Positions 17,679 to 26,418 of a stretch of DNA of 64,000 bases are shown piece by piece. This DNA comes from Bradyrhizobium sp. CCBAU 53340. Its GTDB lineage: Bacteria > Pseudomonadota > Alphaproteobacteria > Rhizobiales > Xanthobacteraceae. The notes below the pieces were generated by a model, which saw only the letters and a list, made by a program, of their open reading frames with translations, had not been told where the DNA came from and did not search any database. The translations under genes were made by a program, and so were the position numbers. The stretch spans positions 124,001 to 188,000 of the forward strand of contig NZ_CP030055.1 in assembly GCF_015291645.1 (NCBI RefSeq). Reading direction: 5' to 3'. How positions within the stretch are numbered: the stretch's first letter is position 1; every line of letters begins with the position of its first letter.

Positions 17679-19006
17679 GGCTTGACCTCATCGAACAGGC
17701 GCTGTGAAAGTTTCGAACGGATGTTGCAGGCGGGATCGAGCGATCTGCGGATCGCCTTGAAGCGCGACAGCGCGGGATAGCCGGCCTCGAAGGTCGCGCG
17801 CGACTGCCTTGCGTCCTTGGCGAGATAGAGCCGGCCGCCGGCGGCAACGACGATGCGATCGATCTCCTCGAGGAAGTTCAGGATGTCGCCCTTGACAGGG
17901 AAATCCAGCGCCAGCGTATAGCCAGGCTGCGGAAACGACAGCAGACCGTCGCCGTAACCGAGCTTCTTGAGCACCGCGAGGAACGACGCATCGCCGCGCT
18001 TTGCGACGCGCTCGAGGATCTCGCCCAGCACCTCGCGCGCGCCGGCTTCCGGGATCACGCATTGATGCTGCAGGAAGCCGCGTCGTCCATAGATGCGATT
18101 CCACTCGTTGATGCTGTCGAGCGGAAAGAAATAGGGATAGAGCGAGACCACATGATCGGCGCCGGCGCGCCGCGCGCCCATGCGGTAGTAGAGCTCGTTG
18201 AAGGCGCGGATGCTGTAGCGGTTGAGCGTCATCGACGGCAGGTCGACGGGTACCGTGAGACCCGGCTTCTTGCCGACGGGAAATCGATCGGCCCGTTCGG
18301 CAAGCTCGTCGGCGCGCGCGTGCTCACCGAGATAGATCAGCGAGCGACCGAGGTCGCGCCCGCGCGCCGCGCAATCGATCCACGCCACCGAATAGGTCGC
18401 GGAATTGCCGGCCTCGAGCGCGCGCATGGCGGCGTCGAGATCGGAGGCGGAGACGACGCGCTCGCGGATCCAGCCGGTCTCGACACGACGCAGCCGCATC
18501 GCGGCATCCAGGATCACGCCGGTGAGGCCCATGCCGCCGACGGTCGCGAAGAACGCATCGGAATTTTGCTCGCGCGAGACTTCGATGGTCTCGCCCGCCC
18601 CGGTCCGCAGCAGAATGCTGTCGACATAGCGGCCAAAGCCACCCTCGCCATGATGGTTCTTGCCGTGAACGTCCGCAGCGATGGCGCCGCCGACCGAGAC
18701 GAAGCGCGTGCCGGGAACAACGAAAGGCAGGAAGCCCTGCGGGCCGAAGGTGTCGATCAGGTCCGACAGCAGCACACCGGCCTCGAGACGAATGCGCCCG
18801 GTCGCCGGATCGAACGACCTGATCCGGTCGAACCCGGTCATCGCGATGGTCCTGGCAGCGCCGATCGCGGCATCGCCATAGGCACGGCCGTTGCCCCGGG
18901 CGACCGAGCCGGCGACGACAGCCGCGTCCACGGCCCCGAACGACCGCGGCCGCAGCACTTCGCTATCGACGACCGGGAAGCGCCCCCAGCCGCTGACTGA
19001 CGTCAT
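17675..19006 (-). CDS. FAD-dependent oxidoreductase, DprE1/NoeO-like
   Basis: A 443-residue VAO-type flavoprotein. The FAD-binding N-terminal part has ARGNGRAYGD (residues 37-45). The DprE1 hallmark PGTRFVSVGGAIAADVHGKN followed by HH is at residues 98-119. The C-terminal YLAKDARQS (394-402) contains the lysine matching the DprE1 active-site lysine. It oxidises polyprenyl-phospho-ribose to the 2'-keto form in the characterised family. It is the first gene of a two-gene operon with the SDR. The fused HAD-UbiA protein that would supply its substrate is at 11.1-12.4 kb. Confidence 0.85.
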   Translation of the reverse strand: MTSVSGWGRFPVVDSEVLRPRSFGAVDAAVVAGSVARGNGRAYGDAAIGAARTIAMTGFDRIRSFDPATGRIRLEAGVLLSDLIDTFGPQGFLPFVVPGTRFVSVGGAIAADVHGKNHHGEGGFGRYVDSILLRTGAGETIEVSREQNSDAFFATVGGMGLTGVILDAAMRLRRVETGWIRERVVSASDLDAAMRALEAGNSATYSVAWIDCAARGRDLGRSLIYLGEHARADELAERADRFPVGKKPGLTVPVDLPSMTLNRYSIRAFNELYYRMGARRAGADHVVSLYPYFFPLDSINEWNRIYGRRGFLQHQCVIPEAGAREVLGEILERVAKRGDASFLAVLKKLGYGDGLLSFPQPGYTLALDFPVKGDILNFLEEIDRIVVAAGGRLYLAKDARQSRATFEAGYPALSRFKAIRRSLDPACNIRSKLSQRLFDEVKP

Positions 19007-19117
19007 CGTTCAGCTCCGTCCGCGGGCCAGCCCCGCTTTCGGAACCTGCCTAGCGGCCAAAAGCTGATATTGCGTTGAGGCGCGTCAGTGAGTTTTGCGG
19101 CAGCAGCGCCGGTGTCC

Positions 19118-19140
19118 ACCTCTCCCCGGCGGGGAGAGGT
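19118..19140. repeat. Perfect short palindrome
   Basis: Perfect arms ACCTCTCCCC and GGGGAGAGGT around GGC, lying between the DprE1-like gene and the uppP stop codon. It belongs to the cctctcccc-type repeat family also seen at 16.8 and 43.0 kb. Confidence 0.75.
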
Positions 19141-19178
19141 GAAACAGGAACACTTCCATCGGTGTTGGGGCCCGAGGG

Positions 19179-19985
19179 TTAACGCCCCAGCGCCAGCGCG
19201 ATCAGGCCGAGGGTGCCGACGATGACGCGCCACCAGGCGAACACCGCAAAGCCGTGACGGGTGACGTATTCCAGGAACGTCTTCACCACGATGATGGCGG
19301 TGATGAACGACACCACGAAACCGATCGCGACGATGCCAATGTGGTCCATCGTCATCTCGGCGCGACTTTTATAGAAGTCGTAAGCGAACGCCCCGATCAT
19401 GGTGGGGATGGCGAGGAAGAACGAGAACTCCGCCGCCGCGCGCTTGTCCGCGCCCAGAAGCATGGCGGCAACGATGCTGGCACCGGAGCGCGATACGCCC
19501 GGAATCATCGCCACGCACTGCGCGATACCGATATAGAGATACGTCAGCAGCGGAAACTTGGTGGCGTCATGCTCGCGCGGCTTGAGATCGAGCCGGTCGA
19601 TCCAGAGCAGAATGGCGCCGCCGACGATCAGCGTGAAACAGACGACCCAGGGATTGAACAGCACGCTCTTGATGTATTTGCCGGCGATGAGGCCGACGAC
19701 GACAGCGGGCAGGAACGCAACCAGCACGCCGATCACGAAGCGGCGCGCATAGGCATCGCCCGTGAACATGCCGATCGCGACATCCCACAGCTTCTTGAAG
19801 TAGAGCCCGACGATCGCGAGGATCGCACCTAACTGGATCAGAACCGTAAACGAATCCCAGAACGCGCCCTCGCCGAGGCCGAAGAAGCGTTCCGCGAGCA
19901 GGAGATGTCCGGTCGAGGACACGGGAAGGAACTCGGTCACACCCTCGATGATGCCGAGGATCACTGCCCGTATTGTATCTGACAT
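19179..19985 (-). CDS. uppP: Undecaprenyl-diphosphate phosphatase
   Basis: A 268-residue polytopic BacA/UppP. It has the glutamate-rich motif EGVTEFLPVSSTGH (E14, E18, H27) and the second motif PGVSRSG (162-168); both are intact. It dephosphorylates undecaprenyl diphosphate to regenerate the lipid carrier for peptidoglycan, O-antigen and other polyprenyl-linked sugars, and confers bacitracin tolerance. It lies just upstream of the DprE-like operon on the same strand (gap about 170 bases). The pairing fits a shared need for polyprenyl phosphate. Confidence 0.96.
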   Translation of the reverse strand: MSDTIRAVILGIIEGVTEFLPVSSTGHLLLAERFFGLGEGAFWDSFTVLIQLGAILAIVGLYFKKLWDVAIGMFTGDAYARRFVIGVLVAFLPAVVVGLIAGKYIKSVLFNPWVVCFTLIVGGAILLWIDRLDLKPREHDATKFPLLTYLYIGIAQCVAMIPGVSRSGASIVAAMLLGADKRAAAEFSFFLAIPTMIGAFAYDFYKSRAEMTMDHIGIVAIGFVVSFITAIIVVKTFLEYVTRHGFAVFAWWRVIVGTLGLIALALGR

Positions 19986-20154
19986 ATTTACGGTCCATTT
20001 CCGCTGGAAAAGCGGGGCTCTTCTCGCCTATTCGCCCCCATGCCGCAATCGCAAAATGCGCCATCGTGCCCTTGCCTCGCGGTTTTGAAGAACTAGTGTG
20101 GCGCCGCACAAACATTGATGGATTCTTAAGCACCATCAAATAGTCAAAGGCTTC

Positions 20155-20847
20155 ATGTTTACGCTGTTTCATCATCCGTTCTGTCCGCATTCGCGCTTCA
20201 TTCGTCTGATCGCGGGCGAATACGGGCTCGAACTGAAGCTGGTCGAGGAACGCAGCTGGGAACGACGCGAGGCATTTCTGCTGCTCAACGCCGCCGGCAC
20301 GACGCCTGTTCTGGTGGACGACGAACAGCCGCCAATCCCGGGCGGGGCCATCATCGCCGAATATATCGATGAGGCCTACGGCGCCGAGATGGGCCCCAAG
20401 CGCCTGATGCCGGAGACAATCGCCGAGCGCGTCGAGGTGCGCCGGCTGATGGGCTGGTTCAACGAAAAGTTCTTCGAGGAGGTCTCGCACCCGCTCGTCA
20501 CCGAGCGCATCTACAAGCGCTTCATGAGCGAGGACAATGGCGGCGGACCGCCCTCGCCCGACGTGATGCGCGCCGCCAAGGCCAACGTGCGCTATCATCT
20601 CGCCTATATCGGCTGGCTGGCGCAGACACGCAATTTCCTCGCCGGCGACCGGCTCACCTACGCGGATCTCGCCGCCGCGGCGCATCTGTCGGCGATCGAC
20701 TATCTGGGCGACGTGCCATGGAGCGAGGACGACGCGGCAAAGGCGTGGTACGCGCGGGTGAAATCCCGCCCGTCGTTCCGTCCGCTGCTGAGCGAATGGC
20801 TGGCGGGCGTGCCGGCGTCGCGGACCTACGTGGACCTGGATTTCTAG
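20155..20847 (+). CDS. Glutathione S-transferase family protein
   Basis: A 230-residue cytosolic GST fold. The N-terminal thioredoxin-like domain has FHHPFCPHSRFIRL, where CPHS is a glutaredoxin-like motif, and a cis-proline region TTPVLVDDE. The all-helical C-terminal domain has FLAGDRLTYADLAAAAHLS, the usual N-capping/aspartate motif. Substrate unknown. It is monocistronic, divergent from uppP and followed by a palindromic repeat element. Confidence 0.9.
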   Translation: MFTLFHHPFCPHSRFIRLIAGEYGLELKLVEERSWERREAFLLLNAAGTTPVLVDDEQPPIPGGAIIAEYIDEAYGAEMGPKRLMPETIAERVEVRRLMGWFNEKFFEEVSHPLVTERIYKRFMSEDNGGGPPSPDVMRAAKANVRYHLAYIGWLAQTRNFLAGDRLTYADLAAAAHLSAIDYLGDVPWSEDDAAKAWYARVKSRPSFRPLLSEWLAGVPASRTYVDLDF

Positions 20848-20854
20848 CCCGCGC

Positions 20855-20950
20855 CGTCATGCCCGGGCTTGTCCCGGGCATCCACGTACTTTCTATTTCC
20901 TTGAATGCTAAGCAAGAACGTGGATGGCCGGGACAAGCCCGGCCATGACG
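20855..20950. repeat. Inverted-repeat element, gtcatgcccgggcttg family, overlapping queG start
   Basis: The left arm begins cgtcatgcccgggcttgtcc and the right arm ends cgggacaagcccggccatga plus cg. Each arm is itself palindromic. The ATG at 20945 that probably starts queG is inside the right arm. A second copy is at 41255-41340. Confidence 0.85.
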
Positions 20951-22114
20951 AGTGTGGATGCATCGGTGACTAAGTCCAGCATCGTCATTGATGAGCTTCG
21001 GAACGCGCTGACGCGCGAAGCGCGCGCGCTCGGCTTCGACTGTATCGGCATCACCGAGCCCGGCACGATCGAAAGCGCCGGACACCACTTCCTCGAATTC
21101 CTCGCCTCCGGCGGCCATGGCGACATGGACTGGCTCGCGAACCAGCCGGAGCGGCGCGTCGATCCGCGCGGACTGTGGGCCGACGTGCGCAGCGTCATCA
21201 TGCTCGGCGTCAATTACGGTCCCGACCAGGACCCGCTCGCGATCCTCAAGCAGCGCACACGCGCCGCGATCTCGGTCTATGCGCAGGGCGACGACTATCA
21301 CGACCTCATCAAGAAACGGCTGAAAGCGCTGGCGCGCTGGCTGGTGGCGGCCGCGCCGTCGGAGGTGAAGGTGTTCGTCGACACCGCCGCAGTGATGGAG
21401 AAGCCGCTCGCGCAGGCCGCGCATCTGGGCTGGCAGGGCAAGCACACCAATCTGGTCTCGCGCGAATTCGGCTCATGGCTGTTTCTCGGGGCGATCTACA
21501 CCACGCTCGATCTGCCGCGCGATGATGCCGAGATCGATCATTGCGGCTCGTGCCAGGCGTGCCTGGACATTTGCCCGACCTCGGCGTTTCCCGCACCCTA
21601 CAGGCTCGATGCGCGACGCTGCATCTCCTATCTCACCATCGAGAACAAGGGGCCGATCCCGCAAGAGTTTCGCAAAGCCATCGGCAACCGCATCTATGGC
21701 TGCGACGATTGTCTCGCGGCCTGCCCCTGGAACAAGTTCGCGCAAGAGGGACGCGAGGCCAAGCTCGCCGCGCGTAATGAATTGCGTGCGCCGAGCCTTG
21801 CCGAGCTTTCACGGCTCGATGACGCCGCGTTTCGCGCACTGTTCACGAAGTCGCCGGTGAAGCGGATCGGCCGTGACCGGTTCTTGCGCAATGTGCTGAT
21901 CGCGATCGGCAATTCAGGTGATGCGGCGCTGGCAGAGGAGGCGCGGCGATTGCTTGAGGACGCAAGCCCGCTGGTGCGTGGAGCCGCGGTGTGGGCGCTG
22001 GGGCAGTTGGTGTCGCGGGATGAGTTCGAGGCGATCAAGTCCGCCGCGGCGAGCAACGAGCACGACGAGAGCGTGCGCGAGGAGTGGCAAACCGTTCTGT
22101 GGCCCTCATCCTGA
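20945..22114 (+). CDS. queG: Epoxyqueuosine reductase QueG
   Basis: About 389 residues. QueG uses cobalamin and two 4Fe-4S clusters to reduce epoxyqueuosine to queuosine in tRNA. The cluster ligands are [12 protein letters not shown] and [13 protein letters not shown]. The C-terminus has HEAT-like repeats ([14 protein letters not shown]). The start is ambiguous: ATG 20945 lies inside a palindromic repeat, ATG 20924 encodes MAGTSPAM from the repeat itself, and GTG 20966 ([11 protein letters not shown]) lies just beyond it. The stop codon TGA falls within the next repeat (22104-22214). The gene is thus bracketed by two repeat families. Confidence 0.93.
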   Translation: MTSVDASVTKSSIVIDELRNALTREARALGFDCIGITEPGTIESAGHHFLEFLASGGHGDMDWLANQPERRVDPRGLWADVRSVIMLGVNYGPDQDPLAILKQRTRAAISVYAQGDDYHDLIKKRLKALARWLVAAAPSEVKVFVDTAAVMEKPLAQAAHLGWQGKHTNLVSREFGSWLFLGAIYTTLDLPRDDAEIDHCGSCQACLDICPTSAFPAPYRLDARRCISYLTIENKGPIPQEFRKAIGNRIYGCDDCLAACPWNKFAQEGREAKLAARNELRAPSLAELSRLDDAAFRALFTKSPVKRIGRDRFLRNVLIAIGNSGDAALAEEARRLLEDASPLVRGAAVWALGQLVSRDEFEAIKSAAASNEHDESVREEWQTVLWPSS

Positions 22115-22214
22115 GGAGCGCGCCCTAAGCGCACGTCTCGAAGGATAGAGGCCGAGATGCAGCAGCGGGGGCCTGCATCCTTCGAGACGGCGCTTCGCGC
22201 TTCCTCAGGATGAG
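22104..22214. repeat. Inverted-repeat element, cctcatcctgagg family, overlapping queG stop
   Basis: The left end cctcatcctgaggagcgcg pairs with the right end cgcgcttcctcaggatgag. Inner arms cgtctcgaaggat and atccttcgagacg also pair. queG's TGA stop is the tga of cctcatcctgagg. A related copy is at 60905-61043. Confidence 0.85.
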
Positions 22215-22261
22215 AATCGCAGACCTTGATTTCCCCATCCATTCCCGCAAAGTCGCGCATC

Positions 22262-23059
22262 ATGACAAACATGCCTTTCTTCACCCGCGACGGCGATACA
22301 TTCCATCCGACGGAAGTGGCCAACGGCCCCTGGGATCCGAAATCGCTGCACGGACGGGTCATTGTCGGTCTGCTCGGCTTCGCCATCGAGGAGCGCCATT
22401 CCGGCCCTGAATTCGTGCCGGCTCGGCTGACCGCCGACATGTTCCGGCTGCCGACCATCGACAAGCCGATTCAAGTGACGACGCGGCTGGTGCGCGACGG
22501 CATGCGCATCCGCGTGGTGGAGGCGGAGCTCTTCTCCGGCGGCGTCAGCATGGCGCGCGCCTCCTGCCAGCTGCTGCGCCGGACGCAAAATCCTGATGGC
22601 AATGTCTGGTCACCGCCGAACTGGGACGTGCCGAAGCCATCGGACATTCCAAAGCCGACCGATCCCCGGCTCGGCATGAACGGCAAATGGACGACGCGCC
22701 CCATTGTCGGCCATATGGGCTCGCTCGGGCCACGACGGCTGTGGATGAGCGAGGTCCGCGAGCTCGTTGCGGGCGTGCGGATGACGCCGTTCGTCCATGT
22801 TGCCGTGGGCGCCGATTTCGCCAGCCCCTTTGCCAATGCCGGCGACAAGGGGCTTGGCTATATCAACAGCGACGTCACGATCTATCTGCATCGTCTGCCG
22901 GTGACGAACTGGATCGGGTTTGACGTGGTGAACCATCAGGCGACCGACGGTGTCGCGATCGGCGAATGCTGGCTCTATGACGAGCAGGGCCCGATCGGCA
23001 GCGCGACGGTCGCCGCATTGGCCCAGCGCAAGCCAATGACGAAGGTGCCGCCGCCCTAA
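22262..23059 (+). CDS. Acyl-CoA thioesterase-like double hotdog protein
   Basis: About 265 residues, starting at ATG 22262 (MTNMPFFTRDGDTF); ATG 22271 is also possible. The sequence fits a TesB/4HBT_3-type double hotdog: an N-terminal half with GRVIVGLLGFAIEERH and IQVTTRLVRDGMRIRVVEAE, and a C-terminal half with HVAVGADFASPFANAG and GVAIGECWLYDEQGPIG. Thioester hydrolysis of an acyl-CoA is expected; the substrate is unknown. It begins about 150 bases after queG on the same strand, with a repeat in between. Confidence 0.78.
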   Translation: MTNMPFFTRDGDTFHPTEVANGPWDPKSLHGRVIVGLLGFAIEERHSGPEFVPARLTADMFRLPTIDKPIQVTTRLVRDGMRIRVVEAELFSGGVSMARASCQLLRRTQNPDGNVWSPPNWDVPKPSDIPKPTDPRLGMNGKWTTRPIVGHMGSLGPRRLWMSEVRELVAGVRMTPFVHVAVGADFASPFANAGDKGLGYINSDVTIYLHRLPVTNWIGFDVVNHQATDGVAIGECWLYDEQGPIGSATVAALAQRKPMTKVPPP

Positions 23060-23060
23060 C

Positions 23061-23179
23061 CGTCATTCCGGGGCGCGCCACTTGGCGCGAGCTATGGTGC
23101 GCAATTGCGCACCTGAGAATCCATACTCCCGATCGTGGTTATGGATTCCGGGCTCGTGCTTCGCACGCCCCGGAATGAC
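23061..23179. repeat. Inverted-repeat element, cgtcattccgggg family
   Basis: The ends cgtcattccggggcg and cgccccggaatgac pair. Inner arms include gtgcgcaattgcgcac and the pair gaatccata/tatggattc. It sits between convergent genes; a second copy is at 52874-52951. Confidence 0.85.
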
Positions 23180-23195
23180 AAGGGCGAGAGAGAGC

Positions 23196-23663
23196 CTACA
23201 CCAGATGCCGCTTCATCTCCGGTCGCGCCTTCAACTCCGCACCCTGCTTGCCGGCGATCTTCGCAATCCGCTCGGCTGAGAACTTCAGATCGACGAATGC
23301 CGGCGCAGTGTTGGCGACCTCGTGATATCCAGCGATCTTGCCGTCCTTCAGCGTCATGATCGCAACGCCCTCGAACATCGCCCGTGCGCCGTTCGCTTCC
23401 GGCAGGGTTGATTTGTAGCTGAAGGTGTAACGCGCATAGAGCGTGGTGCCGTCCGAGACGGGATCATGCATGTCCCAACGGAAATCCGTCGCCGTGCGAT
23501 AGAACCAGTCGTCGATCATCGCCGCGATTTTTGTCCGGCCTTCGAACGCGCCATAGAAGACGTCGTGATAGACACCGTCCTCGGTGAACAGTTCGGCAAA
23601 AGCGCGGCCGTTGCGCTGCTCGACGGCATCGCAGAACGCGCGCAGCATGGCTGTGGTGGTCAT
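23196..23663 (-). CDS. NTF2-like (SnoaL-type) protein
   Basis: 155 residues from ATG 23663, which has GGGAGAAG upstream; the longer open frame crosses a repeat. It has the cone-shaped NTF2 fold: an N-terminal helix MLRAFCDAVEQRNGRAFAELF, then FTEDGVYHDVFYGAFEGRTK and a strand pair with LYARYTFSYKS and FEGVAIMTLKDGKIAGYHEV. The pocket is consistent with a small-molecule binder or isomerase; no catalytic assignment is possible. It is followed on the minus strand by the alpha/beta hydrolase across a repeat. Confidence 0.82.
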   Translation of the reverse strand: MTTTAMLRAFCDAVEQRNGRAFAELFTEDGVYHDVFYGAFEGRTKIAAMIDDWFYRTATDFRWDMHDPVSDGTTLYARYTFSYKSTLPEANGARAMFEGVAIMTLKDGKIAGYHEVANTAPAFVDLKFSAERIAKIAGKQGAELKARPEMKRHLV

Positions 23664-23685
23664 TGGCGCTTCTCCCAACTTCTTG

Positions 23686-23787
23686 GTCATGCCCTGCGAA
23701 AGCGGGGCATCCAGTACGCCGCGGCCTGTCGATTGAACCACAACTGCCTCAGAGTACTGGATCGCCCGCCTTCGCGGGCGATGACAC
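23686..23787. repeat. Inverted-repeat element between NTF2-like and hydrolase genes
   Basis: The ends gtcatgccctgcgaaagcgg plus ggcatccagtac pair with gtactggatcgcccgccttc plus gcgggcgatgac. Both tips carry small hairpins. It spans nearly the whole intergenic gap between two minus-strand genes. Confidence 0.75.
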
Positions 23788-23805
23788 CGAGTGCTTGGCA
23801 ATACT

Positions 23806-24609
23806 TCACCCGATCTCCGCCACGGCGGCAAGAATACGCGCGATATCCTGCGGGCGGGAGAGGCGGTGGTCGCCGTCCTGGATCAGGGTGAGCACGACGT
23901 CGTCGGCCGGCAGCCGATGCGTCAGTGCAAACGCGTGCTGCCACGGCACATCCAGGTCCTGGGCGCCTTGCAGGATGCGGACGGGACAGCCGAGATCGAT
24001 GGCGCTGCCGAGCACGAGATGGTTGCGTCCCTCCTCGATCAGCCTGCGCGTGATCGGATAGGGCGTGCCGTCGCCATATTCGGATGGCCTGAGCCAAAAA
24101 CCCTTGGTCTCGATGTCTTTCTTCACCTCGGGCGAAAAATTCTTCCACATCAGCTCTTCGGTGAAGTCGGGCGCCGGCGCGATCAGCACGAGGCCCGCCA
24201 GTGAGGCCTTACCGGAACGCTTCCTGATCTCGCGCGCGAGCAGCAGCGCCATCCAGCCGCCCATGGAGGAGCCGATCAGGATTTGCGGACCGGTGCAGAA
24301 GCGCTCGAACACCGCGACGCTGTCCTCGAGCCAGCTGCCGATGGTTCCGTCGGCGAAATCGCCGCTGGATTCACCATGGCCGGAATAATCGAACCGGACC
24401 ACGGCACGGCCATGTTCTGCGGCCCAGCCGTCGAGCGCCACCGCCTTGCCGCCCTGCATGTCCGACTTGAAGCCGCCGAGCCAGACGAGACCAGGCCCTT
24501 GATGATCAGGCCCTTGCCCGGCACGGTGGCGCACCGCGATCGTGCGCGCCGACGGACCCTCGCCAACATCGATGAAGTCGAGCACGGCATCGGGAATTGC
24601 TGAGGTCAT
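23806..24609 (-). CDS. Alpha/beta hydrolase (ABHD10-like)
   Basis: A 267-residue alpha/beta hydrolase. The nucleophile elbow GSSMGG puts Ser115 at the centre, the catalytic histidine lies in IQDGDHRLS near the C-terminus, and the acid is probably in LQGAQDLDVPW. An early FDYSGHGESSG strand-turn provides the oxyanion-hole region. It resembles the ABHD10/mycophenolic acyl-glucuronide esterase group; the natural substrate is unknown. It is divergent from infC. Confidence 0.88.
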   Translation of the reverse strand: MTSAIPDAVLDFIDVGEGPSARTIAVRHRAGQGPDHQGPGLVWLGGFKSDMQGGKAVALDGWAAEHGRAVVRFDYSGHGESSGDFADGTIGSWLEDSVAVFERFCTGPQILIGSSMGGWMALLLAREIRKRSGKASLAGLVLIAPAPDFTEELMWKNFSPEVKKDIETKGFWLRPSEYGDGTPYPITRRLIEEGRNHLVLGSAIDLGCPVRILQGAQDLDVPWQHAFALTHRLPADDVVLTLIQDGDHRLSRPQDIARILAAVAEIG

Positions 24610-24851
24610 GGAACGTTTTCTCTTGCTGTGGGGTTTGAGGTCTCAGGCCGTATCTTCCGCAAGGCAACCCTATATCGGCATTGTCCCTTTGGGACGCTTG
24701 CGGAACAGGGACAAGGTGTCTATGTCGAGCACCGTGCCGATGGGCGTGACCAAAATGCCTCGCATTTGAGGGTTTTTCGCTTCTCGCACGGGCGACTTGC
24801 TTGCCGGCATCAGTATCTTCCTTCAAAATAGCCGCTTCCTTCCACAGCTTT

Positions 24852-24866
24852 GGAGAACCACCCATT
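24852..24866 (+). promoter_or_regulatory. infC: infC Shine-Dalgarno and non-canonical AUU start codon
   Basis: GGAG at 24852-24855, an 8-base spacer, then ATT at 24864, directly followed by CGCCGTCCCAATAGAGCC (IRRPNRA). There is no ATG, GTG or TTG at the homologous N-terminus. In E. coli infC the AUU start lets IF3 repress its own translation. The same arrangement here suggests conserved autoregulation. Confidence 0.85.
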
Positions 24867-25403
24867 CGCCGTCCCAATAGAGCCCCGGCCCCTTCCGCAA
24901 AAGACGGGCCGCGCATCAATGATGATATTCGCAACGCGCAGATCCAGCTGATCGACCAGAACGGTGACAACAAGGGCACCGTCGAGACGATAGTGGCCGT
25001 CCGGATGGCCCAGGAAGCCGGCATGGATCTCGTCGAGATTTCGCCGAATACCAGCCCTCCCGTCTGCAAGATCATGGACTACGGGAAGTATAAGTATTCC
25101 GCCCAGAAGAAAGCCGCTGAAGCCCGCAAGCGGCAGAAGACCGTCGAGATCAAGGAGATCAAGCTCCGCCCGATGATCGACGACCATGATTACGACGTGA
25201 AGATGCGCGCGATGCTGCGGTTCTTCGAGGAGGGCGACAAGGTCAAGATCACCCTGCGCTATCGCGGCCGCGAAATGGCGCACCAGGAGATCGGCACCAA
25301 GCTGCTTGACAAGATCAAGACCGACGTCGCCGAGCTCGCCAAGGTCGAGCAGGACGCCCGGTTCGAAGGTCGTCAGGTCGTCATGGTGCTGGCGCCGCGC
25401 TGA
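24864..25403 (+). CDS. infC: Translation initiation factor IF-3
   Basis: 179 residues when started at ATT 24864 ([10 protein letters not shown]). The longer open frame to 24801 has no family similarity and would lack a Shine-Dalgarno sequence. The N-domain (about 15-85) has [20 protein letters not shown] and [13 protein letters not shown] basic linker ([13 protein letters not shown]) leads to the C-domain with [22 protein letters not shown]3 binds the 30S P-site face and proofreads initiator tRNA. It is followed by a strong terminator rather than running directly into rpmI. Confidence 0.97.
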   Translation: MRRPNRAPAPSAKDGPRINDDIRNAQIQLIDQNGDNKGTVETIVAVRMAQEAGMDLVEISPNTSPPVCKIMDYGKYKYSAQKKAAEARKRQKTVEIKEIKLRPMIDDHDYDVKMRAMLRFFEEGDKVKITLRYRGREMAHQEIGTKLLDKIKTDVAELAKVEQDARFEGRQVVMVLAPR

Positions 25404-25430
25404 CACCGGCGCGCTGCAGCCGAAGTTTCA

Positions 25431-25468
25431 ACGGCCCGTCCGGATCTCCGGCGGGCCGTTTTATTTTC
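25431..25468 (+). terminator. Rho-independent terminator of infC
   Basis: Stem ACGGCCCG (25431-25438) with CGGGCCGT (25452-25459), followed by TTTATTTT. It starts 27 bases after the infC stop and reaches the stop codon of the convergent small secreted-protein gene, for which it could also act in reverse. Confidence 0.85.
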
Positions 25469-25865
25469 AGGTCCGTGTCGCCTGCCAGGTGCCGCTGCAC
25501 TGGTCGCCGGAGATGATGCCCCTCCAGGAACCCGCCCCGGCTGCACCACCGAGCCGGCCACCGCCGCTGGCGTGGGAGGCACCGACCGACACCTGGACCG
25601 CGACGGCGCCGCCGCGATTGACGGTGCCGGAGACCCGGCCGCCGCCGGCGGACGACACCCTGCTGCCCGTCACGGTAAAGGGGACGCTGTAGCCCGAGCT
25701 GCAATTGCCGCGCGTGGTTGCGAAGGTCACGTTCCAGACGCCGTCATAGCCGCCGACGCGGGCATCGGCGGTCGACGGGACGACGGCCGCGGCAAGCACG
25801 GCCAACAGTGCAAGGTGGCGGGGACAGGCGACGACAGACAAAAGCGATTGGGAAAAATGGGCCAT
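25467..25865 (-). CDS. Small secreted protein of unknown function
   Basis: 132 residues from ATG 25865, which has AGGA upstream. A signal peptide (HLALLAVLAAAVVPSTADA, then RVGG) is followed by a Gly/Ser/Val-rich beta-type domain: YDGVWNVTFATTRGNCSSGY, GRVSGTVNRGGAVAVQVSVG, SGDQCSGTWQATRT. Two cysteines could form a disulfide. The pattern G-W-x-V...C...G-x-W resembles small periplasmic lipocalin-like or DUF domains, but I cannot name a family. It interrupts the infC-rpmI interval on the opposite strand. Confidence 0.75.
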   Translation of the reverse strand: MAHFSQSLLSVVACPRHLALLAVLAAAVVPSTADARVGGYDGVWNVTFATTRGNCSSGYSVPFTVTGSRVSSAGGGRVSGTVNRGGAVAVQVSVGASHASGGGRLGGAAGAGSWRGIISGDQCSGTWQATRT

Positions 25866-26094
25866 TTGGTCCTGCTCCGGACGGGACGGCGTGAACAAGG
25901 GGGTGGCAACTCCCAATAGTCGGCGCGCGGGTTCCACCGGTTCATCGTTGCCATCCGGCCCGTTCTCTGTCATAAGCCCGGCCTTCATCGCCCGGCTGAT
26001 TTAGGGCTGCCGTGGCGATGTTCGTGCGGGTTTCGCGCTAGTTCGCAGAAACTTGAGCACAATCAACGCTCTAACGAGCATTTTTGACGGCCAG

Positions 26095-26119
26095 GCCGCC
26101 TTCGCGGGCGGTTTTCTTT
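26095..26119 (+). promoter_or_regulatory. Leader hairpin upstream of rpmI (possible attenuator)
   Basis: GCCGCC (26095-26100), loop TTCGCG, GGCGGT and then TTTCTTT. A terminator-like structure ends only about 18 bases before the rpmI ATG and overlaps the approach to its Shine-Dalgarno sequence (GGAGAG near 26128). Ribosomal-protein leader attenuation is common for L35/L20 operons; the mechanism here is inferred. Confidence 0.5.
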
Positions 26120-26137
26120 GGCCATGAGGAGAGCCAA

Positions 26138-26338
26138 ATGCCCAAGCTGAAGACCAAATCGGGCGCTAAAAAGCGCTTCAAGGTGACTGCCACCGGCAAA
26201 GTGATGTTCGCCCATCGCGGCAAGCGTCACGGCATGATCAAGCGGACGAAGAAGCAGATCCGTCAGCTGCGCGGCACCTCGGTGCTGTTCAAGACCGACG
26301 GCGACAACGTCAAGAAGTACTTCTTGCCGAACGCCTGA
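26138..26338 (+). CDS. rpmI: 50S ribosomal protein L35
   Basis: 66 residues from ATG 26138 behind a GGAGAG Shine-Dalgarno sequence. Canonical L35: [40 protein letters not shown]. The upstream in-frame extension is non-coding leader. It forms the rpmI-rplT pair with rplT (80-base gap). The lysine/arginine content is normal for a 23S rRNA-binding extension protein. Confidence 0.98.
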   Translation: MPKLKTKSGAKKRFKVTATGKVMFAHRGKRHGMIKRTKKQIRQLRGTSVLFKTDGDNVKKYFLPNA

Positions 26339-26418
26339 TCGCGTTCACGATCATTGCCATCTCCGCCGCGTCTTGCGCGGCGATCCGAAAACCAAGTCAT
26401 CTTCGAAGGATATTTGTC

